A DNA stretch of 13,134 nucleotides from UBA3775 sp964572955 (GTDB lineage: Bacteria > Bacillota > Clostridia > Lachnospirales > Lachnospiraceae). Location: assembly GCA_964572955.1 (NCBI GenBank), contig CAZNGY010000044.1, positions 1 through 13,134 of the forward strand, in the 5' to 3' direction. This document shows positions 5,643 to 13,086 of the stretch, one piece after another. Each line of letters starts with the position of its first letter. Within the stretch, counting starts at the first letter, position 1. A program made the position numbers and the translations under genes. The notes beneath the pieces were generated by a model. The model ran no database searches. It saw only the letters and a program-made list of their open reading frames with translations, and had not been told where the DNA came from.

Positions 5643-8258
5643 ATGAACTACAACAAACATTCAATTAACAAGAGACAGAAAATGCTGCGTTCAAAATCAA
5701 GACGTGTCTATTCTCTGTTTCGGGTTACGGCTCTAAGGCTTGCTCTTATTGCCCTTGTCTTCTGCATGTTCGTGGGAACTGCTGCCGTTTACGGCATATA
5801 TAAAGGAGTGATTTCAAAATCACCGAGCCTTGACAGTATAAGCGTTGTTCCTACTTCTTATGCAACCACACTTTACTACAACGACGGAAGCACAATAATC
5901 AAAACTCTTGCCGCTTCCGGAAGCAACCGTGAATATGTTAAATACAATGACATTTCACCCCATGCCGTTAATGCCTTTATAGCACTTGAAGACGAAAGAT
6001 TCTTTGATCATAATGGTATTGATGTGCAGGGTATTTTCAGAGCAGCTTTCGTTGACATTCTCACGGGAAAAGATGCGGGTGCATCAACCATAACCCAGCA
6101 GTTAATAAAAAATCAAGTTTTCGGCGGAGGAAACGAAACATTATTCGTTGATAAGCTTAAAAGAAAAATTCAGGAACAGTATCTTGCAATAGAGCTTGAA
6201 ACCTACACTCCTAAAGAGAAAATTCTTGAATATTACCTGAATACCATAAACCTCGGAAACGGCTCTTACGGCATTCAGAGAGCTTCTCAGGAATATTTCG
6301 GGAAAGATGCCGCCGACCTCACCGTTTCAGAGGCAGCAGTTCTTGCTCCGATAGCCTACTCGCCAACACTGATGAATCCTTTAAATTATCCGGAGGCAAA
6401 CAGCAAAAGACGTCTCGCCACTCTGAACAACATGCTTGAACAAGAGCTTATAACAGAGGAAGAATACAACGAAGCCATTGCCGACACACAAAGTGTTTAT
6501 GAGCGTATCGTTGCACAAAATCAGACAGCTTCAACTTACGATTCTTCCATGAACTCATACTTCACGGATGCACTTATCAATCAGGTTCTCGAGGATTTGG
6601 AGGCCAAAGGCTATTCTTCCTACGAGGCAACAACCCTTTTATACAGCGGCGGTCTTACCATCTACACAACTCAGGACAAGGACATTCAGGCTGTTCTTGA
6701 TGAAGCTTTTACAAACGAAGCTAATTTCCCGGCCGTAGGACAGGGTTCATATTATGAACTTTCCGGAGACTGGGCTCTCTCAATCTATCTCGGAGATGAT
6801 AAATGGGTTCATTACCATTCAAATGATCTTATCGAGTACTACAAAGAATATACTGATTCTGATCGATTCTACTACCATAAAGACGGTGGTTCCAAGGGAA
6901 TCAGCAGTCTGACTCTCAACAAAGAAGATCTCTCTGCAAAAGTTGATGCTTTTATCACTGCCAAGATGGAAGAAAATAATGGTGAATCCTATCTGGAATC
7001 CTCCAGAAACATAATACTCCAGCCTCAGTCAGCAATGGTTGTAATGGACTACAGAACCGGTCAGGTTGTTGCTATGTACGGCGGTCGTGGTGAAAAGCTC
7101 GGAGACCGTGTCTTAAACAGAGCAACAGGGACATTCCGTCAGCCGGGTTCAACCTTCAAGGTTCTTGCAGCATTTATGCCGGCCCTTGATACCGGAGGAA
7201 GCACACTCGCTTCAACTTTTGATGATTCATATTACAGTTATGCAACCGGCAACGAATCTGCCGGAGAAGACACTACAATAAGCAACTGGTATAAAACCGG
7301 TTACGAGGGGCTGAGTCCAATCCGACGCGGAATTTACCGTTCAATGAACATTGTCGCTGTAAGAGCCTTTGAGTCTGTCGGTGCAGGAACATCTCTTTCT
7401 TATCTTGAACAGATGGGATTCTCCAAAATTGATGACACAAACGACAGGAACATTTCTACCGCACTCGGCGGTCTTACTACCGGTGTTTCGGTTCTTGAAC
7501 TGACAGCCGGGTATTCAAGTATAGCAAACGATGGCATATATATAAAGCCAAGGCTTTATACGGAAGTATATGACCATGATGGCAAGCTTCTTCTGGAAAA
7601 CAAAACCAAAGCGACCCAGATAATGAAGTCATCAACAGCATATCTGCTTACAGATGCCATGAAAGACGTTACAACAATAGGTACCGGTTCAACATGCCGT
7701 TTCCAAAACCTCAACATTCCTGTTGCAGGAAAAACCGGAACAACAACAAAAGACATCGATCTTTGGTTCTGTGGTTACACTCCATATTACTGTGCCGGTA
7801 TCTGGTCAGGTTACGACAACAACTTCCAGCAGTCAAACGGTGGATACCACAAAGTACTTTGGCGTAATGTAATGGAACAGATTCATGCAATAAAAGGATG
7901 TGAAGAAAAGGATTTCGACGTTCCTAATTCTATTGTTACTGCAAAAATATGCAGCAAATGTGGCAACCTTGCCGTTCCGGGACTTTGTGATAAAAACGAA
8001 ATGGGAGATCTTATATCCGAAGAAATCTTTGCAAATGGAACTGTTCCAACCCAAAAATGTACGTGCTGTACGGAAATAACTCTCTGTGATGAATCAAACA
8101 TGCTTGCAACATCCGGATGTCCTCATACTCACACTACCGTTCTGTTGGATAAAACCGAATCAGAGGACAGCATAGAAAACGGAGGAACGTTCGATACCCC
8201 GTATTGCCTTACGGAATCAATGAAACAAACCTGTAATCTTCATTCACCGAATGATTAG
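5643..8258 (+). CDS. Class A penicillin-binding protein (bifunctional transglycosylase/transpeptidase) with Cys-rich C-terminus
   Basis: An 871-residue bifunctional peptidoglycan synthase anchored in the cytoplasmic membrane. Order: basic cytoplasmic tail (1-29); one transmembrane helix (about 30-52); GT51 glycosyltransferase domain with EDERFFDHNG (catalytic Glu about 116), GASTITQQL (146-154) and EYYLNTINLGNGSYGIQ; linker; transpeptidase domain. The transpeptidase has all three active-site motifs: S503-T-F-K506, S567-M-N569 and K697-T-G699. It polymerises lipid II and cross-links peptide stems outside the membrane. The final ~103 residues (769-871) are unusual, with ten Cys, including two CxxC/CxCC-like clusters (CSKC, CTCC), beyond the normal catalytic core. 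The start at 5643 is chosen from the GAGG at 5633-5636; a start at 5616 would add nine residues. The gene ends at a strong bidirectional terminator and is probably transcribed with the YigZ gene. Confidence 0.95.
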   Translation: MNYNKHSINKRQKMLRSKSRRVYSLFRVTALRLALIALVFCMFVGTAAVYGIYKGVISKSPSLDSISVVPTSYATTLYYNDGSTIIKTLAASGSNREYVKYNDISPHAVNAFIALEDERFFDHNGIDVQGIFRAAFVDILTGKDAGASTITQQLIKNQVFGGGNETLFVDKLKRKIQEQYLAIELETYTPKEKILEYYLNTINLGNGSYGIQRASQEYFGKDAADLTVSEAAVLAPIAYSPTLMNPLNYPEANSKRRLATLNNMLEQELITEEEYNEAIADTQSVYERIVAQNQTASTYDSSMNSYFTDALINQVLEDLEAKGYSSYEATTLLYSGGLTIYTTQDKDIQAVLDEAFTNEANFPAVGQGSYYELSGDWALSIYLGDDKWVHYHSNDLIEYYKEYTDSDRFYYHKDGGSKGISSLTLNKEDLSAKVDAFITAKMEENNGESYLESSRNIILQPQSAMVVMDYRTGQVVAMYGGRGEKLGDRVLNRATGTFRQPGSTFKVLAAFMPALDTGGSTLASTFDDSYYSYATGNESAGEDTTISNWYKTGYEGLSPIRRGIYRSMNIVAVRAFESVGAGTSLSYLEQMGFSKIDDTNDRNISTALGGLTTGVSVLELTAGYSSIANDGIYIKPRLYTEVYDHDGKLLLENKTKATQIMKSSTAYLLTDAMKDVTTIGTGSTCRFQNLNIPVAGKTGTTTKDIDLWFCGYTPYYCAGIWSGYDNNFQQSNGGYHKVLWRNVMEQIHAIKGCEEKDFDVPNSIVTAKICSKCGNLAVPGLCDKNEMGDLISEEIFANGTVPTQKCTCCTEITLCDESNMLATSGCPHTHTTVLLDKTESEDSIENGGTFDTPYCLTESMKQTCNLHSPND

Positions 8259-8319
8259 TTTAAACAAACGGCAATTAAAACACGTGCCTCCACTCAAAAA
8301 TCAGAATTTTCCATAAAAC

Positions 8320-8359
8320 AAAAAGGGAATCAGACTCAATCGTGTCTGATTCCCTTTTT
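8320..8359. terminator. Bidirectional intrinsic terminator between PBP and ABC exporter operons
   Basis: A perfect 16-bp inverted repeat: A5 then GGGAATCAGAC (8320-8335), an 8-base loop, then GTCTGATTCCC with T5-7 (8344-8359 and onward). Both orientations give a stem plus U-run. It lies 62 bases after the PBP stop and 43 bases beyond the end of the ATPase gene on the minus strand. Confidence 0.9.
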
Positions 8360-8401
8360 TTACCTACAACCAAATTTCAAATGATTCAGAGAAATCCTAT
8401 T

Positions 8402-9067
8402 CTAGATCTCCGAAATTTTACCATCCTCAATCTTAAAATGACGGTCTGCATACTTATCAATTTCAGGATCATGTGTCACAAGAACAATTGTCTGCCCCTC
8501 TTCATTGAGCCTTTTAAATATATTCATTACCTTGTATGTATTTTCTTTGTCCAACGCTCCTGTCGGTTCATCAGCAAGTATAATCGGACTATCTTTTGCA
8601 AGTGCTCTTGCAATCGCAACTCTCTGTTGTTCTCCTCCGGAAAGTTCCGACACCTTTCTTTTTTCATATCCTGCCAGAGAAACCTTCTCCAAGCATGTCT
8701 GTATTTTTATTTTCTTTTCTGAACGGTTTACTTTTTTATATCTCAAAGGAATTTCTACATTTTTCTCTACATTCAAATTATCAAGAAGCTCGTACTTCTG
8801 AAAAACAAAACTTACATTCTCCCTTCTGAATAAATCCAGTTTTTTCCCTTTTAACCCTGTTACGATTTTATCATCAAACCTATATTCTCCATCAGTTGCT
8901 TCATCCAATCCACCTACAATGTTTAACAACGTCGTCTTTCCTGAACCGGAAGCCCCCATTATACTAACAAAGTCTCCTCTGTTTATCTTCAGATCCACAT
9001 TTTCCAGAACCGACTTTACGTTTAGCCCTCTGTTGTATATCTTACTTATTCCTTTTAACTCAATCAT
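8402..9067 (-). CDS. ABC transporter ATP-binding protein (MacB/LolD/FtsE type)
   Basis: A 221-residue ATPase that powers an FtsX/MacB-type permease. All catalytic elements are present: Walker A GASGSGKTT (38-46), Q-loop Q90, signature LSGGEQQR (142-149), Walker B IILADEPTGALD with Glu 167, and H-loop H199. The DEPTGALD form is typical of the MacB/LolD/BceA branch, whose members export or act mechanically on peptides, lipoproteins and cell-wall enzymes rather than import solutes. It is the second gene of the operon. Its GAGGAG ribosome binding site lies over the last codons of the permease, 5 bases before the ATG, and the permease stop is 2 bases upstream of that ATG. No two-component system is adjacent, so a BceAB-type role is not supported here. 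The ATPase is intact although the permease frame is broken. Confidence 0.92.
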   Translation of the reverse strand: MIELKGISKIYNRGLNVKSVLENVDLKINRGDFVSIMGASGSGKTTLLNIVGGLDEATDGEYRFDDKIVTGLKGKKLDLFRRENVSFVFQKYELLDNLNVEKNVEIPLRYKKVNRSEKKIKIQTCLEKVSLAGYEKRKVSELSGGEQQRVAIARALAKDSPIILADEPTGALDKENTYKVMNIFKRLNEEGQTIVLVTHDPEIDKYADRHFKIEDGKISEI

Positions 9068-9069
9068 AA

Positions 9070-10245
9070 CTACTCCTCACTGGTTCTAAGCAGTTTCAAT
9101 GCTTTATTTCTAGATATCCTTCTAAAATTTATGCTAACTACTGCAAATGCCGTTATAAATGTTAATGCCAGTGCGGGTATTACCGACAAGAAGTACCCTT
9201 TTTCAAGCCAAATTCTGCTGACTGCAAAAGCAAATACTACAGCAGGGACAAGAGATAGCACACTTATTTTTAAAATGTATCCAAAAATGTCTGCAAAAAC
9301 ATTTATACCTGTAGCTCCATTACACCGTTTCAACGCATATTCTTTTGATTTTCCCATGAAAACAAGCTTTGTAATCGACATAGTGTTTACAAATGATACT
9401 GCAACCAGTATCCACATGATAATACCATTAGCTGAATCCAGGAGCATTAAATTTTCATAGTCATCATATATCTCCTCAGATTTTCCAAGCAAATCTTTTG
9501 CTTTACTTACAAAATCAAGATGTAGATTGTAGAAAGATATAAAAATAGCATTGTTTATAAACAGTGAGAAAACCATAATCACATAAATAATACGGCTGTT
9601 TTCATTGTATTTTCTCATCATGTCCGCAACCGAACACCTTGCTATTATTACACTTGGCACTATCGTTTCAATAAGTACTATAATTACTGATATTACTATA
9701 GTTATCGGAATAACCCTCGAAAAAATAATGTCATCATACAATTCGACAAGAGATGTCTTTTCTGTAGTATTAACCATGAATCCTATAGTTGTTGCTATTA
9801 TTGTGTTACCTATAAAGCAGGCAAATCCACCAATCAACAAATTATCGCAAAACATGTTTTGGATAATTTCAGTTCTCATGCCTCCTGATGCCAACATAAT
9901 CCCATATTGACGTCGTTCCGTATAAAATGTGCCCATCCTCATACATATCACAATTATAATTTCCATAACTCCGACCATTAAAGCTACAGCCAACAGATAT
10001 TTAGACACAATATCATAACTCTCCGCATTCTTTGATACGATATCCCCAAGAGGCTCTATTGTTACTTCTGCATTATACTTTTTTGCACATTTCATCACAG
10101 CCTGCTTACCCTCTTCCAGAGACACGTCTTCAGCATATGAAATGTAAAAACTTCCTCCTACAGTTCCATCTCTGCATAACTCTATCATCAGATTATCAAG
10201 ACAAACCGTTGATGTATCTTCTAACAAACTCACGTCTGGTGACAT
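9070..10245 (-). CDS. FtsX-like ABC permease, C-terminal part (frameshifted from the N-terminal part)
   Basis: A 391-residue ORF carrying most of an FtsX/MacB-type permease. It begins within the extracytoplasmic domain (first ~80 residues). About seven hydrophobic helices follow, in two sets of three (for example YLLAVALMVGVMEIIIVICM and FTILISVLS-like stretches near the end) with one between. It has no N-terminal helix of its own. Translating the minus strand upstream in the same frame gives G-A-S-W-I-P-K-T-L-L directly before M-S-P-D. That continues the sequence of the upstream ORF (...GVLKEG), so the two are halves of one ~600-residue permease separated by a one-base shift. The ATG overlaps the upstream stop as TAATG, so translational reinitiation is possible. 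The last codons carry the ribosome binding site of the ATPase gene. Confidence 0.78.
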   Translation of the reverse strand: MSPDVSLLEDTSTVCLDNLMIELCRDGTVGGSFYISYAEDVSLEEGKQAVMKCAKKYNAEVTIEPLGDIVSKNAESYDIVSKYLLAVALMVGVMEIIIVICMRMGTFYTERRQYGIMLASGGMRTEIIQNMFCDNLLIGGFACFIGNTIIATTIGFMVNTTEKTSLVELYDDIIFSRVIPITIVISVIIVLIETIVPSVIIARCSVADMMRKYNENSRIIYVIMVFSLFINNAIFISFYNLHLDFVSKAKDLLGKSEEIYDDYENLMLLDSANGIIMWILVAVSFVNTMSITKLVFMGKSKEYALKRCNGATGINVFADIFGYILKISVLSLVPAVVFAFAVSRIWLEKGYFLSVIPALALTFITAFAVVSINFRRISRNKALKLLRTSEE

Positions 10246-10883
10246 TAAAAGTGTTTTCGGAATCCATGAGGCCCCTCTTTCAAAACACCTGCTATAAAAA
10301 ATTTCTGAACATTATCACCTTTTACATATTCCAACATTGTTCCCACCGGATAGGCTTCTCTAAGAAGTGACCCCAGATAAATAATAGTTGTATCCTCATC
10401 TACATACTCTGCCGCCTCTTCAAAATCCAATCCCTCAACAACATCAAGTTCCATCAGATGCACAAGTGTATAGTCCATAAACAACTCTTCCACACGTCCA
10501 TCTTCCAGATTTTCCTGCATACAAGTGTGTGTCTTCTGTATTACTTCCAGTGGTTTCCATATATTCATATTTGAACAATAGTATCCAAACCCGCCTACCG
10601 CAGTAACCTCCGGCAAATTATAAATACTGTTCAGCATTTCTACCAAGTATTCCATATAATCTTTTTCCTCTTCCGGTAATGAGTGTATTTCACACTCACT
10701 CATTACCGCAGAGTTATAAATTCCTGCCGAAAATTTTGCATCCATTACAGTTTTATTGTTTTTATTGAAGAAAAAAATATAAAAAACAAGACATGCCGTA
10801 CATATCGACAAAGCATGTATTGCAATCAAAATGCAAATATTAAATCTCCTTTTTCCAAAATTATACGCAGATATATAGTTCAT
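10245..10883 (-). CDS. FtsX-like ABC permease, N-terminal part (truncated by frameshift)
   Basis: The N-terminal portion (212 residues) of the FtsX-like permease. It has one transmembrane helix (about residues 15-39, FNICILIAIHALSICTACLVFYIFFF), then a long extracytoplasmic domain with acidic segments. The frame ends at FFIAGVLKEG followed by a divergent PHGFRKHF tail and TAA. That tail is the sign of a shift: one more G in the GGGG run around 10270 would restore G-A-S-W-I-P and join the downstream ORF. The start is ATG at 10883, with GAGG 9 bases upstream. The TTG at 10898 that lengthens the ORF overlaps this site and is unlikely to be used. If the shift is real, the product is an isolated single-helix fragment unless slippage or TAATG reinitiation supplies the rest. 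Confidence 0.72.
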   Translation of the reverse strand: MNYISAYNFGKRRFNICILIAIHALSICTACLVFYIFFFNKNNKTVMDAKFSAGIYNSAVMSECEIHSLPEEEKDYMEYLVEMLNSIYNLPEVTAVGGFGYYCSNMNIWKPLEVIQKTHTCMQENLEDGRVEELFMDYTLVHLMELDVVEGLDFEEAAEYVDEDTTIIYLGSLLREAYPVGTMLEYVKGDNVQKFFIAGVLKEGPHGFRKHF

Positions 10884-10921
10884 ATTTACTTTCCTCAATA
10901 GCTGGCAGATATATTAACGTA

Positions 10922-10950
10922 ATTAGAATCGTCCCTTATATCACTTTCAA
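10922..10950 (-). promoter_or_regulatory. Sigma-A-like promoter for the ABC exporter operon
   Basis: On the minus strand: TTGAAA (10945-10950), a 17-base spacer, TCTAAT (10922-10927). The -10 matches at five of six positions and the -35 at about four. Transcription would start near 10915, roughly 30 bases before the ATG at 10883. It lies downstream of the hairpin that closes the preceding minus-strand gene. Confidence 0.55.
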
Positions 10951-10975
10951 TCCCATTTAATACCATTACACCACA

Positions 10976-11021
10976 AAAAGGTCCTTTTTCTTAATATTTC
11001 CAATACCAAAAAGGACCTTTT
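10976..11021 (-). terminator. Hairpin terminating the Cys-rich gene; arms nearly self-palindromic
   Basis: A 14-bp perfect inverted repeat: AAAAGGTCCTTTTT (10976-10989) with AAAAAGGACCTTTT (11008-11021) and an 18-base A/T-rich loop. On the minus strand it ends in TTTTT and lies 52 bases after the stop of the Cys-rich gene, so it is probably its intrinsic terminator. Each arm is itself almost a palindrome (AAAAGG-T/A-CCTTTT), so alternative folds or a protein-binding role are possible. Confidence 0.6.
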
Positions 11022-11073
11022 ACTATAATTCAAATTTTATTCGAGCTTATGTTTTTTCATTCATTATCATCAT

Positions 11074-12015
11074 TCAATTTTCCGGTAATTCTTCTGCTTT
11101 TGTATTACAGCCACATTCTTCCTGTTCACTGCATCCGCAGCAAGGTGTTGTCGGATTACAATCCTGTTTTAGGAGTCCTTCACATACAGGAACGGAAAGA
11201 TTCAACGGTCTTATAGCCAGATTCAGCAGTTCTCCGGCAACAAAATCCATACATACCGACTCTTCATCTGACGTTATGCTTCCTTTTGGCGTATCAATTC
11301 TGCCCGATGCCGGAACACGATACCCTGCAAAGTAAAGTGTCTGCATTACAAGGGTAAGACCAACTGTAATTTCACTTGAAGACTCATCAAAATCCAACAC
11401 CTTCGGTATGCCATAAAGATTAAGCCCTTCTCTGATCGAATTATTAGATGAATCAAACCCTATGTTATTTAATGCCGCAGTAGGATTTCCACCATCAACC
11501 AGGTTATATGAATATCCATATGGTGTATACATCTCAAGGGTTACAGAGGATGGATTTGTATCCTCATCATAAAATGTACTCGTCTGATCCGAAGGGAGAT
11601 ATGTTGCCGAAACATTAGATGTGCCGAGCGTATTGCAGCTGCTGTCATAGTATATTATGACATAATCAGCTGTAATATTGCTGAGCGTAATCCGTGTACA
11701 ATTAGGTCTCCCGGCTATCGGCTGAATATTTACATTCCCCTCTGCAGTTCCGTAGGTATATGTCAGATTTATCAGTCTGGCACAAGCACTGACTGCCGCA
11801 GGGTACTCTTCAGACACCGTAATCCCCACAGGAAATGTGGTACAAAGATTAATTCCGAGTTCATCATATATTAACGGAGCATATATTCCCAGTGTTCCCG
11901 GCGTTCCACAAATCGGAGTGGTACAAACATCTCTGCAGCATCCGTCTGCAGCATCAAGTTTACGACACACAGGACTTACTATTCTGCAGCATTTACAAGA
12001 CTTACATTTTGCCAT
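11074..12015 (-). CDS. Cysteine-rich protein of unknown function
   Basis: A 313-residue protein I do not recognise. It has 21 Cys in two terminal clusters. Nine lie in the first 36 residues (C4, C7, C9, C10, C17, C26, C27, C31, C36), and eight fall between residues 278 and 303, including PCCGC and ECGC. The middle (about 60-250) is rich in Thr, Ser, Asn and Tyr, has only four Cys, and looks beta-strand-rich. There is no signal peptide and no clear transmembrane helix, so it is probably cytoplasmic or released by mother-cell lysis. A spore-coat-like or metal-binding role is possible but is inference only. The ATG at 12015 has AGGA about 9 bases upstream. It appears monocistronic, with its own promoter (12043-12071) and terminator hairpin (10976-11021). 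Confidence 0.8.
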   Translation of the reverse strand: MAKCKSCKCCRIVSPVCRKLDAADGCCRDVCTTPICGTPGTLGIYAPLIYDELGINLCTTFPVGITVSEEYPAAVSACARLINLTYTYGTAEGNVNIQPIAGRPNCTRITLSNITADYVIIYYDSSCNTLGTSNVSATYLPSDQTSTFYDEDTNPSSVTLEMYTPYGYSYNLVDGGNPTAALNNIGFDSSNNSIREGLNLYGIPKVLDFDESSSEITVGLTLVMQTLYFAGYRVPASGRIDTPKGSITSDEESVCMDFVAGELLNLAIRPLNLSVPVCEGLLKQDCNPTTPCCGCSEQEECGCNTKAEELPEN

Positions 12016-12042
12016 GGAGCATATTCCTTTTATTTTTACTAT

Positions 12043-12071
12043 ATAATATGCATTAATAACTTCATTGTCAC
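12043..12071 (-). promoter_or_regulatory. Sigma-A-like promoter for the Cys-rich gene
   Basis: On the minus strand: GTGACA (12066-12071), a 17-base spacer, TATTAT (12043-12048). Each hexamer matches the vegetative consensus at five of six positions. Transcription would start near 12036, giving a leader of about 20 bases. A vegetative promoter argues against strictly late-sporulation expression, though overlapping sigma-E/K elements cannot be excluded by eye. Confidence 0.55.
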
Positions 12072-12170
12072 ATATTTTCTATAAAGTACTTTTATGCAGT
12101 ATATCTTTGCTTTTCTTTCTTTTAACTTCTTAAAGATCCTGCATGATTCTAATAAAAACGGGGTGTGATC

Positions 12171-12530
12171 ATGATAAAACTTTTTCCTACAACATCCGAT
12201 CCGGATTGTGTCAGCGAACCTTATTCTCCTTCAAACCGTGCGGTTTCTCCGCACCTTGATGAAAACACTGACGAAATACAAACTTCAAAGCAGGAACACA
12301 CCGAGGAAATCCGACTTCTGATCTCTGATTATGACGAGAAAACAAAAAAGCTCCTTTCCCATCACGAAAAAGAGCTTGAGTACCTGAAAAATGAATATGA
12401 GTCATCCCTGAAAGAAAAAGATAAACTAATTGACAGCATTACAAAACAATACAACGAACTCATGTCTGTTGCAGAAAGTTATAAAAATGATGCTGCTAAA
12501 TGGTATTCCATGGTTTGCAAACGCCGCTGA
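12171..12530 (+). CDS. Coiled-coil hypothetical protein
   Basis: A 119-residue soluble protein without a recognised family. The first ~30 residues are Pro/Ser-rich and probably disordered. Residues ~35-108 are strongly charged, heptad-like helix (for example HHEKELEYLKNEYESSLKEKDKLI), predicting a coiled coil. It ends basic (CKRR). The start is ATG at 12171: GGGGTG at 12160-12165 lies 5 bases before it. The in-frame GTG at 12165 falls inside that ribosome binding site and would add only two residues. It is divergent from the Cys-rich gene and convergent with the next gene. No terminator with a U-run was found in the 63-base gap that follows; a GAAGC/GCTTC stem near 12542-12557 has no U-run on either side. 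Confidence 0.7.
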   Translation: MIKLFPTTSDPDCVSEPYSPSNRAVSPHLDENTDEIQTSKQEHTEEIRLLISDYDEKTKKLLSHHEKELEYLKNEYESSLKEKDKLIDSITKQYNELMSVAESYKNDAAKWYSMVCKRR

Positions 12531-12593
12531 TGTTTTTGCAGAAGCCTTATAGCTTCCTTGATCCCGGTGCAGCCTTTACCCCGAAACCATAAG

Positions 12594-13031
12594 TCAGATA
12601 CGGTATTTTATTCCTTTTTCATTAAGGAATTGTTTCAGCATCTCCAATTCACCTGCCGTAACCTCCAAATTTATCATCAAAGATTCCCTGCCGGCAAAAT
12701 TTTCTTTATTTTCTTTCCCAAGTTTATCCTTGCTTTTAAATCCAAACGCTGCATTCGTATGTGCTGACAATAACTCCTCATGTTTCTTTTTTGCTTTTTC
12801 AACCGATAAGGTTGAAAAATACACCCTGAACAAAGCATTTATAAACGGCGAGTTCAGTTTTTTTATTTCTTTCAAATCATTATCCACAACAAACACTATT
12901 TTTTCTACATCTTCCGTCTTTTCGCAACCTTCCGGAAGAAGCCCGGACATCAGATTTTCCAGGAGAATTTCTCTGTACTCATCAGGAATTAGTTTATTTT
13001 CATATAAACGTTCTTTTAGTTTTTCCCACAT
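12594..13031 (-). CDS. Hypothetical protein, mostly helical
   Basis: A 145-residue protein of no recognised family. It is mostly charged helix. An N-terminal part (about 1-75) contains IVFVVDNDLKEIKKL. A Lys-rich middle follows (KSKDKLGKENKENFAG), then a short C-terminal unit that looks beta-alpha (LMINLEVTAGELEMLKQFL and EKGIKYRI). No signal peptide or transmembrane helix is visible, so it is likely cytoplasmic. The ATG at 13031 has GGGAG 7 bases upstream. A TATAAG at 13055-13060 (minus strand) could be its -10 element, with the -35 region falling close to the insertion-sequence end at 13087. Confidence 0.7.
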   Translation of the reverse strand: MWEKLKERLYENKLIPDEYREILLENLMSGLLPEGCEKTEDVEKIVFVVDNDLKEIKKLNSPFINALFRVYFSTLSVEKAKKKHEELLSAHTNAAFGFKSKDKLGKENKENFAGRESLMINLEVTAGELEMLKQFLNEKGIKYRI

Positions 13032-13086
13032 CCTTTTACTCCCTGCAAAACAGTCTTATAAACAAAAAGGCACCTGCAAAATGAAG

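Noticed and set aside
8342..8722. Plus-strand ORFs opposite the ABC ATPase
   Set aside because: They are antisense to a fully conserved ATPase, and the first begins inside the terminator stem.
10265..10275. Programmed -1 frameshift site in the permease
   Set aside because: GGGG allows simple slippage, but there is no canonical X-XXY-YYZ heptamer and no clear downstream stem. A mutation or assembly error is simpler, so it is kept only as one option within the finding.
12542..12557. GAAGC/GCTTC stem as a terminator between the two convergent genes
   Set aside because: The stem is only 5 bp and no U-run follows on either strand.
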